A stretch of DNA of 64,000 bases from Planctomycetia bacterium. GTDB taxonomy: Bacteria; Planctomycetota; Phycisphaerae; UBA1845; UTPLA1. A program made the position numbers and the translations under genes. Where the stretch lies: assembly GCA_015200345.1 (NCBI GenBank), contig CP054187.1:62001-126000 (forward strand), read 5' to 3'. This document shows positions 55,077-63,707 of this stretch, piece by piece; position 1 is the stretch's first letter; the number at the start of each line of letters is the position of its first letter. Under the pieces are notes generated by a model. It saw nothing but the letters and a program-made list of their open reading frames with translations. It was not told where the DNA came from and did no database searches.

Positions 55077-57731
55077 ATGGCCAAGCCCGCGCTGGTTCGG
55101 CCGGCGTCGCCTCCGGCGGGCGATTTGCCATCGGCTCAAAGTTCCAGCGATCGCATCGTTGCAGCGCCTGCGCCGCTCATGTGGCCGGCCGTCTTTGCAA
55201 TGGTCGGCATCGCGATCGACAACGCCTTGATGATCCCGCTGTGGCTCGCGATCCTTCCGGTGGTGCTCGGCGCGGTTTGGCTGGCTTGGCGGCGCGGCGG
55301 CGGGCGTGCCTGGGCGGTTGGTGTTTGCCTCGCGTCGGTTTCGGTTGGCGCGGTGCGTCACGCCTTGAGCGATCGGTGGCTTGCGCAGGATCACCTGGAA
55401 CATTTCACGCGTGCTGAACCGGTCCTGGCAACGGTGCGAGGCGTCGTGCTCGGCGATCCGATCATTCATGAACCGAATCCGGATACGCCGCGCGCATACG
55501 ACAGCGGCCCGCGGACGCGGTTCCTGCTGCGGGCCACTGCGATAGAGGGAACCCATGGTGCGTTGGCTGCGTCAGGCGTCGCGATCGTGACGGTTCGCGC
55601 GCCCGTCGGATCCATCGACGTGGGCGATGCCGTGCAATTGACCGGCTGGCTGCATCGCATTCTTCCGCCGCGAAACCCCGGTGCCTATGACTGGCGGCTG
55701 CACCATCGTCGCGCCGGAGTTCGCGTCGGGTTGTCCTGCGATCACGCGGAGAGCGTTCGCATCGTGACGCGGCGGGCAGTCGGCGGATGGATGCGTTTGC
55801 TTCAGGCACTGCGAGATCATCTGCGGGGTTATCTGGTGGACGAGGCGTTCGACGAGGGCGAACCTGAAGCGGGCGTTCTTGAGGCCATGGTGCTGGGGCA
55901 GCGTGGGACGGTGCAACGCGCCATCAATGAGGCATTCGTTCGCACCGGAAATTCGCATTTCCTTGCCGCCAGCGGCACAAACGTCGGATGGGTCGCGCTC
56001 ATCGGCTGGTGGCTGACGACACGCGTCGGAGGAGTCCATTATCGCAAGGCGGCCGTTGTCGTGGCCGCGCTGATTCTGGTTTATGTACTCATCGCCGAGC
56101 CGCAACCGTCGATCTGGCGAGCCGGTGTCATTGGGCTGCTCGGATGCTTCAGCGTCTACCGAACCGGCCAGCCCCATGTTCGCAATTGGCTGGCATGCGC
56201 CGCGCTGTTGATTCTCCTGTTTGATCCTGCCGCGTTGTTTCGACCGGCGTTTCAGTTGAGCTTCCTGGCGGTGCTGGCGCTCGCGGACATCGAACCGCGC
56301 CTCGCACGCGGTGCGGCGATGGCCTGTCTGCTGCTTCGCTGGCCGGTACTGGCCGCTCGGTTCGATCCGCGACGGCGAGTATCAGCACGACCGATCTTGC
56401 TCGACCTGGAGGAAGGCCGATCACTGCGGCGCCGCCTGATCGGTGTCTTGCCCGTGCGGCTCGTCACGACCTCTGTCGCCATTTGGCTGGCCGCCGCGCC
56501 GCTCGTGCTCTATCAATTCAATATGCTGACGCCGTGGGCCCCGCTGGGAACGCTCGCGCTGTGGGTGCTGGTCGCGCCGCTTACGTGCGTCGGATTTCTG
56601 ACAGTTGTCGCCGGGCTGGTGATCCCTTCCTCTGCGATGATTTTCGCTCCGCTGTTGGAGTGCGGCACGCGCAGCGTCCTGGGGCTTGTTGGGCTGCTTG
56701 AACAACTCCCCGGAACGATGGTGCACGGCCGCAGCCCATCGGTCGCATGGACGCTGTGCGCGTACGGCATCCTTGCATGGTGGGTCTATCGGCCCGGTCG
56801 CCTTTCGCATCGACGTTGGCTACCTTGGGCGGCGGTTCTTCTCGTGACCTGGTGGTGGATCCCGCCCCGATGGGTACTGCGCCAACCCGGCGCGCTCTCG
56901 GCGTGGTTCCTCGCGGTCGGCGATGGAAGCGCGACCATCCTCGAGCTTCCGGACGGCCGCGTCATCGCATTCGATCTTGGCACGCGTTCGTCCTTTGACG
57001 CCGGACCAACGGTTCATGCTTTTCTGGAGAGCCGGGGGATCACCCGTCTCGATGCTGTTTATGTGTCGCACACGGACTTTGATCATTACAGCGGAATCGA
57101 AACGCTGCTTCGCCGCATAGCGATCGGTCGGATCGTCATCACCGATCATTTTGAACCCTTCGCGCCGCCGGGGAGTTCGCCGAATCTGTTTCTTGCGTCG
57201 GTACGCCGAAGGGGTGTCCCGATCGAGATTGTGACGGGGCACGACACGCTCGAACTGGGGCCTGGGCTGGATGCAAGGCTCCTTTGGCCGCCGCCTCGGA
57301 GCGAGCGTCAATTCGCCCGGCCTAACGACACGTCGATGGTGATGAAGCTCACCTGGCAGGGGCGGTCGATTCTGCTCACCGGCGACATCGACTTCATCGC
57401 CATGGCAGGGTTGCTATCCGCGTCAAAGCCCGACGCCGGCGATGCGCCGCCGCGCGTCGATTTGTCGGCCGATGTCCTGGCGCTCCCGCATCACGGAAGC
57501 GTCGTGGGGAACACCGCCGAATTCATCGCCGCTGTAAACCCGCAAGTGTGCATCCGGTCAACCGGACAGCGCCGGGCTTTCACCACCAGTGGAATCGAGG
57601 ATCTTTGCGCCGGGCGGGTTTATTTCAGTACGTCCGAGGTCGGTTGTGTTCGCGCGCTGATTCGCGACGGCGCCGTCAAGGCCACGAGCCATCTGGTCGA
57701 CGTGCCTCGGTCCGCCGTGCCGTATCCATGA
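55077..57731 (+). CDS. comEC: ComEC/Rec2 competence DNA channel protein
   Basis: A ComEC-family protein of about 884 residues that forms the inner-membrane channel for single-stranded DNA uptake. Order: two to three helices, an OB-like DUF4131 part (about 80-240, GDAVQLTGWLHRILPPRNPGAYDW), the Competence domain with many helices (about 280-590, beginning HFLAASGTNVGWVALIGWWL), and a metallo-beta-lactamase domain (about 615-880) with VGDGSATILELPDGRVIAFDLG, the metal motif SHTDFDHYSG, ILLTGDID and LPHHGSV. All metal positions appear present. Several starts are possible: TTG 55014, ATG 55053, ATG 55077; none has a strong ribosome site, and I take the last. The gene after it overlaps by four bases. 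No other com gene is visible. Confidence 0.92.
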   Translation: MAKPALVRPASPPAGDLPSAQSSSDRIVAAPAPLMWPAVFAMVGIAIDNALMIPLWLAILPVVLGAVWLAWRRGGGRAWAVGVCLASVSVGAVRHALSDRWLAQDHLEHFTRAEPVLATVRGVVLGDPIIHEPNPDTPRAYDSGPRTRFLLRATAIEGTHGALAASGVAIVTVRAPVGSIDVGDAVQLTGWLHRILPPRNPGAYDWRLHHRRAGVRVGLSCDHAESVRIVTRRAVGGWMRLLQALRDHLRGYLVDEAFDEGEPEAGVLEAMVLGQRGTVQRAINEAFVRTGNSHFLAASGTNVGWVALIGWWLTTRVGGVHYRKAAVVVAALILVYVLIAEPQPSIWRAGVIGLLGCFSVYRTGQPHVRNWLACAALLILLFDPAALFRPAFQLSFLAVLALADIEPRLARGAAMACLLLRWPVLAARFDPRRRVSARPILLDLEEGRSLRRRLIGVLPVRLVTTSVAIWLAAAPLVLYQFNMLTPWAPLGTLALWVLVAPLTCVGFLTVVAGLVIPSSAMIFAPLLECGTRSVLGLVGLLEQLPGTMVHGRSPSVAWTLCAYGILAWWVYRPGRLSHRRWLPWAAVLLVTWWWIPPRWVLRQPGALSAWFLAVGDGSATILELPDGRVIAFDLGTRSSFDAGPTVHAFLESRGITRLDAVYVSHTDFDHYSGIETLLRRIAIGRIVITDHFEPFAPPGSSPNLFLASVRRRGVPIEIVTGHDTLELGPGLDARLLWPPPRSERQFARPNDTSMVMKLTWQGRSILLTGDIDFIAMAGLLSASKPDAGDAPPRVDLSADVLALPHHGSVVGNTAEFIAAVNPQVCIRSTGQRRAFTTSGIEDLCAGRVYFSTSEVGCVRALIRDGAVKATSHLVDVPRSAVPYP

Positions 57732-59023
57732 ATGCGATTCATTCATTATACCGATCGGCCGGCGCTGCATGGCGACGTACGACGCGGGACGGTTGGCCGC
57801 GGCGCGCGCTTGGCCCTACGATTCCGCAGGTGAACGCGCCGCTACCCATTTCGCGCCTGACGATTCATCGGCTGGCCATTCCGATGAGGCAATCATTCCG
57901 CCACGCGGCAGCGCAGCGCGCGGTAGCCGAGCCGCTGATCGTCGAGCTGGAGCTTGCGAATCGGATCGTGGGCTACGGCGAAACACATCCGCGCGAATAC
58001 GTCACCGGCGAATCGATGGACGCCGCCGTCGCGGCGATCCGGGATGTCTTTGTACCGCGACTGGTTGAGATGCGACCGGCGAACTTCGGTGAGGCCATCG
58101 AGGCGGCCGACAGCTTGCCGTTTAAGGGCGCGTCAGGGCGCGTACTGAATGCGGCGCGGGCGGCGGTGGAGTTGGCGATCCTGGATGCGTATGCGCGAGC
58201 GTTTGAGAGATCGTGGGACAGCATCCCGGGCTATCTTGCGGATCAATCGCTGGGTCCGCCGGGCAGTCGCGCAACGGCGCGATTCAGCGGCGTGGTCTCG
58301 GGGGAGCGCGCCGACCGCGTGGCACGGTCGATTCGCAAGATGCGCGTGATTCGCCTGCGACACTTCAAGCTCAAGGTCGGCGACGAAGCCGACGACGAAC
58401 GAGTAAAGAGCGCGACGCGCCTGCTGAATCGCTCGCTCGCCACAGGTCACGCGACTTTGCGCGTCGACGCCAACAGCGCGTGGACCCTCGACGTCGCGCG
58501 ACAAAAGCTCGCTGCATGGGAGGCGCATCCGATTCTTTGCGTGGAGCAGCCGTTGCCGCGCGGTCGACTGGAGGATTGGGCGACCCTGGCGCGCGAGTCG
58601 AACCTGCCGCTGATGGCCGATGAATCGCTGGTCACATTGAACGATGCGGAGCAGTTGATCGCCCATCGCGCCACGACGTGGTTCAACATTCGCATCAGCA
58701 AGAACGGCGGCCTGCTGCCGGCGCTGCGCCTGGCTCTGCTGGCGCGGCGGCATCGTGTCCAGTGCCAGCTTGGTTGCATGGTTGGCGAGACGAGCCTGCT
58801 TTCGGCGGCGGGGCGGTGGTTCCTGCAATGGACGCCGGAGATCGAGATCGCAGAAGGCAGCTTCGGGCGGTTCCTCTTGCGCGATGATATAACGGACCGG
58901 CCGATCCGCTTCGGCTGCGGCGGTGCGTGGACGCCGATGACCGGCCCGGGGGTGGGGGTGAAGGTGAACGCAACGAAGCTGGCGACGCTGGCGTCGCATC
59001 CGAAGGACGTGATCGTCTTTTGA
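57728..59023 (+). CDS. Enolase-superfamily protein, dipeptide epimerase type
   Basis: A 431-residue protein of the muconate-lactonising-enzyme subgroup, closest in layout to L-Ala-D/L-Glu epimerase, which acts on murein-derived dipeptides. The conserved residues appear: KLK (second Lys in HFKLKVG), Asp in LRVDANSAW, Glu in CVEQPLP, Asp in LMADESL, and Lys in NIRISKNGG. The C-terminal lid ends with VGVKVNATKL. The ATG overlaps the comEC stop (ATGA), but the first 35 residues are not family-like; a GTG at 57832 would give the usual N-terminus (VNAPLPISRLTIHRLAIP). Both are possible. O-succinylbenzoate synthase is an alternative name from the same superfamily. Confidence 0.82.
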   Translation: MNAIHSLYRSAGAAWRRTTRDGWPRRALGPTIPQVNAPLPISRLTIHRLAIPMRQSFRHAAAQRAVAEPLIVELELANRIVGYGETHPREYVTGESMDAAVAAIRDVFVPRLVEMRPANFGEAIEAADSLPFKGASGRVLNAARAAVELAILDAYARAFERSWDSIPGYLADQSLGPPGSRATARFSGVVSGERADRVARSIRKMRVIRLRHFKLKVGDEADDERVKSATRLLNRSLATGHATLRVDANSAWTLDVARQKLAAWEAHPILCVEQPLPRGRLEDWATLARESNLPLMADESLVTLNDAEQLIAHRATTWFNIRISKNGGLLPALRLALLARRHRVQCQLGCMVGETSLLSAAGRWFLQWTPEIEIAEGSFGRFLLRDDITDRPIRFGCGGAWTPMTGPGVGVKVNATKLATLASHPKDVIVF

Positions 59024-59113
59024 GTGTGGCGATTGCGATCGCTCACCAGGCGGCTCCGTTCGAATGGCATGGCCGCGCAGTTGGCTGCCATGCGATTCTA
59101 CGTTGCAGGAAAA

Positions 59114-59132
59114 GGTGCGTCCTCGACGCACC
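59114..59132. repeat. Perfect hairpin GGTGCGTC-CTC-GACGCACC with nearby direct repeats
   Basis: An eight-base perfect stem with a three-base loop lies between the convergent epimerase and PEP-CTERM genes. Just beyond it, CGATCCGTGCATCGCA occurs twice (59147 and 59174). The core GGACG-TCCTCGACGCA also occurs near 10577 between two other convergent genes. Confidence 0.8.
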
Positions 59133-59197
59133 ACGGGCCAACGTCACGATCCGTGCATCGCATCGTGGCATTGCGATCCGTGCATCGCACCGCAGCC

Positions 59198-59932
59198 CTA
59201 CTGCTGAAGTGTGCGATCGCACGTCCCGCGCCCACGTCGAGCGCGCCGAGGCATCAGCAGCACCGCCGGGGCGAGGAGCATCGCGGCGGTGGTTGGCTCG
59301 GGGACGTAATTGATGTGAATGACCGGGTTGGGCCATTCCCCGCCGGCAATCTGGAAGCCGGGATTCGCGCCGAAGGCAACAACTCGGCGGGTGTTGAAGG
59401 GGGGTTGGACAGCAGGCTCGAAACCACCGAAACCCTCGGAGCCGGCGCGAAGCTGCATCAGCGTGCCGGGTGCGATGCCGGCCTGCGACGTCAAAACGTA
59501 ACTGTGCAGGTTGTAGATGGTCGGCCCGGCCGGGATCGGGCTTCCGCCCTGCGGCAAACCGACAATGAGCGATGACAGCACGCCGTCGGGGCGGTTCTCA
59601 ACTGGGGGCAGAAGATGATTGGTAAAGGGCGCCCCCGCCACGCTTGTTTCAGAGAGGCTCAACTGCGTGGCCGCGCCGGCCGGATCGCGAATCCAAAGCG
59701 AATAGTTGGTGAACGTGCCGTTGGCGATGAACGCTTGAGTAGTAATTCTCCATTTGCACTCGCCAACGGTGGCGTTGCAGCCGAGGTCGAGGCGCGTATA
59801 GGTTGTGCCCTGTTGTTGCACGAAAGCATTTGGAGTCAGTGCCTCTGCAATCTGCCAAACGACGATTTCTGCGCGGATCGCCGTTGGTTGAATTAGGCAA
59901 ACAGCCACACTCAAAGGGAAAAACCAACGCAT
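59198..59932 (-). CDS. PEP-CTERM sorted surface protein
   Basis: A 244-residue exported protein: signal peptide (about 1-21, FFPLSVAVCLIQPTAIRA), a beta-rich mature domain without known family, and at the C-terminus the PEP-CTERM tripartite tail: INYVPEPTTAAMLLAPAVLL followed by MPRRARRGR. This signal is recognised by an exosortase that removes the tail and anchors or releases the protein at the cell surface. The exosortase gene is not in the window. Two cysteines (CNATVGEC) may form a disulfide. It follows a fibronectin-type-III gene by 20 bases on the same strand and converges with the epimerase gene. Confidence 0.9.
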   Translation of the reverse strand: MRWFFPLSVAVCLIQPTAIRAEIVVWQIAEALTPNAFVQQQGTTYTRLDLGCNATVGECKWRITTQAFIANGTFTNYSLWIRDPAGAATQLSLSETSVAGAPFTNHLLPPVENRPDGVLSSLIVGLPQGGSPIPAGPTIYNLHSYVLTSQAGIAPGTLMQLRAGSEGFGGFEPAVQPPFNTRRVVAFGANPGFQIAGGEWPNPVIHINYVPEPTTAAMLLAPAVLLMPRRARRGRGTCDRTLQQ

Positions 59933-59952
59933 GATGCAACTCCCCTGACCAG

Positions 59953-60480
59953 TTATTCAGTCGTGAACGATCGTACTTCGGAACCCGCCGTATTTTCGCA
60001 ACTATCTCGGGCAACAACGCGCCAGTGATAAAGTGTGTTGGCCTGCAATCCCGTTGCCTGCCATTGCGTATTCGTCGTTGTTGCGGTCGGGTTTGTCAAG
60101 GGAGTGCTTGCGCCTATATAAACAACATAGTCGTCCGTCTCATCGCTTTCATCCCACGTCAGCGTGACGGTGGTCGAGACGCCGGTGGCCTGATTCGCGG
60201 GGGAGAGCAGAATCGGCGTGCCGGGGTTGCCGTCGTTCGTTGGAAGGTTATCGGGGAACACGACATTGCTCGGCGAGTTGCCGGTGATGAGCTGCGCGGC
60301 ACGGAGCGCCTGATCGTAATCATCCAGCGCGGGCTGCAAGATCGGCAACCGACATCCCGCGTTGGCCAGCACATGCGCCTCGACGTCCTGGGCATCGAGA
60401 ATCGTGTCGCCGCTGGGCATGGGCCACGTCGACGATCGCTCAAGAACGGCTACGGGTCGAAGCGAACTACGACGGTCCAT
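59953..60480 (-). CDS. Fibronectin type III domain protein, probably truncated
   Basis: A 175-residue protein. The last 90 residues form one FnIII domain: PILLSPANQATGVSTTVTLTWDESDETDDYVVYIG and NTLYHWRVVARDSCENTAGSEVRSF. The first 85 residues are without family, contain an odd stretch ILDAQDVEAHVLANAGCRLP, and lack a signal peptide, although FnIII domains in this setting are usually outside the cell. It may be the 3' remnant of a larger surface protein or its start may be wrong. The ATG is the best in-frame choice. The PEP-CTERM gene follows 20 bases later, so the two probably are one operon. The upstream gap is filled by degenerate repeats. Confidence 0.6.
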   Translation of the reverse strand: MDRRSSLRPVAVLERSSTWPMPSGDTILDAQDVEAHVLANAGCRLPILQPALDDYDQALRAAQLITGNSPSNVVFPDNLPTNDGNPGTPILLSPANQATGVSTTVTLTWDESDETDDYVVYIGASTPLTNPTATTTNTQWQATGLQANTLYHWRVVARDSCENTAGSEVRSFTTE

Positions 60481-60679
60481 GTGGTTGGGCCTCCTGCGCC
60501 CAACGACGCGCCAACGGGACAGTTCTCGCCGCCCGATTGCCCGTATGGGCGGCAAGCCCGCCTCCACAAGATGACAGCAGTATAACACAGTTGCCGAAAG
60601 CGTGTCAAGGGAAATTTTCGGACTGTTTGCGGTTTGCCATAAGCCCTGTGCCCGCCGCCGGTAACCGCACGCCACGTAG

Positions 60680-60860
60680 AAGCAGTGGCCGTGTGCCGGA
60701 TAGGAGCCGTGAACCGTCAGCCGTATGCCAGAAGCCGTGAGCCAATAGCCGTGAGTCGTAGGCCGTGTGCCAAGTCGTGGCCGTGAGCCGTGGTTCAGAC
60801 AGTAGCCGTGAACCGTCAGCCGTGAGCAAAGGGCCGCAGGGCAGCGGCCAGTGGTCAGGA
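60680..60860. repeat. Degenerate short tandem repeats (GCCGTGAGCC-type)
   Basis: About 180 bp are made of variable units around AGCCGTGARCC. GCCGTGAACCGTCAGCCGT occurs twice (60706, 60805), and shorter forms (GCCGTGAGCC, GCCGTGTGCC) fill the rest. Units are 10-22 bp and irregular, unlike a CRISPR. It lies in the 489-bp gap between the FnIII gene and the convergent-side end of the transporter gene; no gene is visible there. Confidence 0.8.
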
Positions 60861-60969
60861 GCTAATGGGTATAGAGGACAGCGCCGAGGGGCGTCAGCGA
60901 TGAAGCGAAGGCAATGTCGAATGGTAAGTAGCCTGTGAGCGGCGGAGGCTGGTCCTGGGGGCGGGTAGA

Positions 60970-62787
60970 TCAAAGGCGATAAATAATCGGCACGAGGATC
61001 GCGGTGCCCACGAGCCAGATGAGATTGAGCGGCAGGCCGGCTTTGAGAAAATCGCCGAAACGATATCCGCCGGGTCCGAAGACCATCATGTGGGTCTGGT
61101 AGCCGATGGGTGACGCGAAGGCGCACGAGGCGGCAATCGCAACGGTCACGGCAAACGGGTGCGGGTCGACGCCGAAACGATGCGCCGTTTGCAGCGCGAT
61201 GGGAAAGACCAGTGCGGCCGCGGCGTTGTTGGTGAGGATTTCCGTGAGAACGGCCGCCATCAGATAGATCACAACGATCGCGCCGGTTGGCCCCCATTTA
61301 GAGAGGAGCGGCATCATGGCGTCGACGATTCCGTTGGCCGCGCCGGTTTTTTCCATGGCGATGGCGAGTCCGAACGAGGCGGCGATGACGAGCAGGACAT
61401 CCCACTGCATAGAGCGTCGGGCCGCAGCAACCGGGATGCACCGCAGGAAGACGAGCAGCACCGCCGCGCCGAGTGCGATCAAAACACGCCCACGGTCCAG
61501 CCTCGCCACAAGGGAATTCGGATCCGCGTTGTCGCCCAGTATGTCCGGCAAGGCCATCGTGACGATCATGGCGATCAGAATAACCAGGGCGAAGACGGCC
61601 TTGTCGTGGCGCACCGGCTGATCGGGGCCGACTTCACTGATGAGGTAGAAGTCGGGGTTGTTGCGGTGCGCTCGGACAAAGCCGGATCGCGTCTGAAGCA
61701 GGAGCGTATCGCCCGCGCGAAGCACGATGTCACCGATCTTGCCAGTCAGGCGCGCGCCGTTGCGATGAACGGCGATGATGGCCGCGTCGTAGATCGTGCG
61801 GAAGTTCGCCTCGCGGATGCCGCGTCCGACCATGGGCGAGGACGCGCTCACAACGGCCTCGCACAGATGGCGAAGTGGACGCCGTGCGGCGTCGGCGGGG
61901 GTGTTCGGCGCGGGAACGAGGCCCTTGATTTTCTGTAAATCGACAATTGTACCAACCACGCCGACGAAGACGAGGCGGTCGCCGGCACGGAGAATTTCAT
62001 GCGGGCCGACGGGCGAGACGATATCGTCACCCCGCGTGATGTCCACGAGAAACAGTCCGGGCAGATGGCGCAGCCCGGCCTGCTCGATGGAACGACCGAT
62101 GAGCGGGCAACTGGCTTCAACGAGCATTTCAACGGTGTACTCGCGTCGTTCTTCGCCGAGTTGTTCAAGGAGCTCGCGGCGGCGCGGCAGGAGCCAATTG
62201 GCCCCGCCAAGCAGGTACAGCAACGTGATGATGGTGATGGGCACGCCGACGGCCGAAAGCTCGAAGAAGCCCAGCCCCTTCATGCCGGCGTCCAGCATCA
62301 GCCCGTGGATGACGAGGTTGGTGCTCGTGCCGATGAGGGTGCAGACGCCGCCGGCGATGGTGGCGTAGGAGAGGGGGATGAGCACGCGCGACGGGGGAAT
62401 GCGAAACTTGCGGCACCAGTCCATGGTCAGCGGCAGCGCCATGGCGACGATCGTCGTGTTGTTCAGCCAGGCCGACATGAAGGCGACGGGCGCGGTGAGG
62501 CGCAGGATGCTTCCGCGCTCGGATCGGGGTGGCTTGAAAATCAACCGCGCGGCGCTGTCGAGCGCACCGGTGTCGCGCATGGCCGACGCCACGACGAAGA
62601 GCGCGGCGACGGTGAGCATGCCGGGGTTGGCGAATCCGCTGACGGCCTCCTGGGGCGTGATGATGCCTGCCAGGGCAAGCACGACAACGCCGGAGAGGAA
62701 GAAGACATCGGCGAGGTGCGGCTTTCGCGCGAGCGCGATCAGCAGGAACGCAATGACCCCGAGGGTGAACCAGGCTTGGGTGGACAT
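60970..62787 (-). CDS. DASS-family ion/dicarboxylate transporter with two RCK-C domains
   Basis: A 605-residue sodium- or sulfate-coupled transporter of the DASS/SLC13 type. About eleven membrane helices flank two cytosolic RCK-C (TrkA-C) domains (around 215-295 and 305-385: SPVGPHEILRAGDRLVFVGVV; GKIGDIVLRAGDTLLLQTRSGF). Substrate-site motifs are present: LNNTTIVAMALPL and GTSTNLVIHG in the first half, EILTNNAAAALVFP in the second. RCK domains bind small regulators and suggest ligand control of transport. The likely substrate is sulfate, phosphate or a dicarboxylate. A small membrane protein gene lies 48 bases upstream on the same strand. Confidence 0.9.
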   Translation of the reverse strand: MSTQAWFTLGVIAFLLIALARKPHLADVFFLSGVVVLALAGIITPQEAVSGFANPGMLTVAALFVVASAMRDTGALDSAARLIFKPPRSERGSILRLTAPVAFMSAWLNNTTIVAMALPLTMDWCRKFRIPPSRVLIPLSYATIAGGVCTLIGTSTNLVIHGLMLDAGMKGLGFFELSAVGVPITIITLLYLLGGANWLLPRRRELLEQLGEERREYTVEMLVEASCPLIGRSIEQAGLRHLPGLFLVDITRGDDIVSPVGPHEILRAGDRLVFVGVVGTIVDLQKIKGLVPAPNTPADAARRPLRHLCEAVVSASSPMVGRGIREANFRTIYDAAIIAVHRNGARLTGKIGDIVLRAGDTLLLQTRSGFVRAHRNNPDFYLISEVGPDQPVRHDKAVFALVILIAMIVTMALPDILGDNADPNSLVARLDRGRVLIALGAAVLLVFLRCIPVAAARRSMQWDVLLVIAASFGLAIAMEKTGAANGIVDAMMPLLSKWGPTGAIVVIYLMAAVLTEILTNNAAAALVFPIALQTAHRFGVDPHPFAVTVAIAASCAFASPIGYQTHMMVFGPGGYRFGDFLKAGLPLNLIWLVGTAILVPIIYRL

Positions 62788-62835
62788 CGTGCGGTCGGCT
62801 CCGCGAACGGATCCGGATCGACCCGGCCAAGCACG

Positions 62836-62997
62836 CTACAGCGACGGGAACAGCGGCGGGCCGGCGCCTGGGGATCGCGTGAGGAATAGTAAGCCCATGA
62901 GGAAGGCAATGGCAGTGAGTATGGGAATGAGCCAGATGTTCCGCTCGACGCGGGTCCAGTGAATAAAATCCTGCAGCAGCGTGGGCCTGCCGTTCAT
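62836..62997 (-). CDS. Small single-pass membrane protein (DUF5989-like)
   Basis: A 53-residue protein, MNGRPTLLQDFIHWTRVERN then IWLIPILTAIAFLMGLLFL and a short tail RSPGAGPPLFPSL. One membrane helix is preceded by an amphipathic start. The pattern (short helix, Trp, IPI-containing membrane segment, tail rich in Pro) resembles the DUF5989 small proteins. CGGGAGCC lies about nine bases before the ATG, a good ribosome site, and the codon usage is that of the neighbours, so I treat it as a real gene although it is short. It may assist the transporter encoded next. Confidence 0.65.
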   Translation of the reverse strand: MNGRPTLLQDFIHWTRVERNIWLIPILTAIAFLMGLLFLTRSPGAGPPLFPSL

Positions 62998-63175
62998 AAG
63001 GTTCGGCTCCCGTGGCGATTCGATGATCGATTTCGGCGTGCGCGCCGGCCAGATGGTATCGGCGGCAGGAGGGGGGCGAACTTGAACGATTCAAGTGCTC
63101 CGTGATTAGTTGAATGCGGCGACGCAACGAGTTACCATGCGTGCTTTGTTATCCGACCGAAAGGAGCAATTCAAT

Positions 63176-63667
63176 ATGCCTGCGCAAGTTGCAATCGTCA
63201 TGGGGTCCAGGTCGGATTGGGACACAATGTCCCATGCCGCAGAAACGCTGAAGTCGTTCGGCATCGGTTGCGAATGCCGAGTCCTCTCGGCGCATCGCAC
63301 GCCCGACGCCTTGTTTGAGTTCGTTTCGGGCGCTCCGGCTAGAGGCGTGGAAGTGTTTATCGCAGCGGCCGGCGGCGCAGCGCACCTGGCGGGCGTGGTG
63401 GCTGCGAAAACGCTGCTGCCCGTCCTGGGAGTGCCGATCGAGTCCAAGTCGCTTCAGGGGCTGGACTCGCTGCTGTCGATGGTGCAGATGCCGGCGGGGA
63501 TCCCGGTTGCCACGCTGGCCATCGGCAAGCCCGGAGCGATCAATGCGGCGCTGTACGCCGTGGCGATCCTCGCGCTGAAACAGCCGGCGCTGCGCGAGGC
63601 ACTGGATCGCTATCGCAAGGAGCAGGCGCAGAAGATCCTGGCCAATCCCGATCCGTCGAAGGGTTGA
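63176..63667 (+). CDS. purE: N5-carboxyaminoimidazole ribonucleotide mutase
   Basis: PurE, 163 residues, a cytosolic enzyme of purine synthesis that moves the carboxyl group of N5-CAIR to C4. Motifs are clear: [49 protein letters not shown], and [19 protein letters not shown]. The GSRSDW and GGAAHL loops are those of the bacterial mutase class. AAGGAG lies nine bases before the ATG, fixing the start; a longer open frame upstream was rejected. No purK is adjacent; the next gene is a Sua5/YrdC gene. Confidence 0.97.
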   Translation: MPAQVAIVMGSRSDWDTMSHAAETLKSFGIGCECRVLSAHRTPDALFEFVSGAPARGVEVFIAAAGGAAHLAGVVAAKTLLPVLGVPIESKSLQGLDSLLSMVQMPAGIPVATLAIGKPGAINAALYAVAILALKQPALREALDRYRKEQAQKILANPDPSKG

Positions 63668-63707
63668 CCGCACGCCGTAAAAGTGGGTGGTCACAGGCGG
63701 GCGATTC

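Noticed and set aside
60680..60860. CRISPR or satellite array
   Set aside because: Units vary from about 10 to 22 bases, are degenerate and have no unique spacers.
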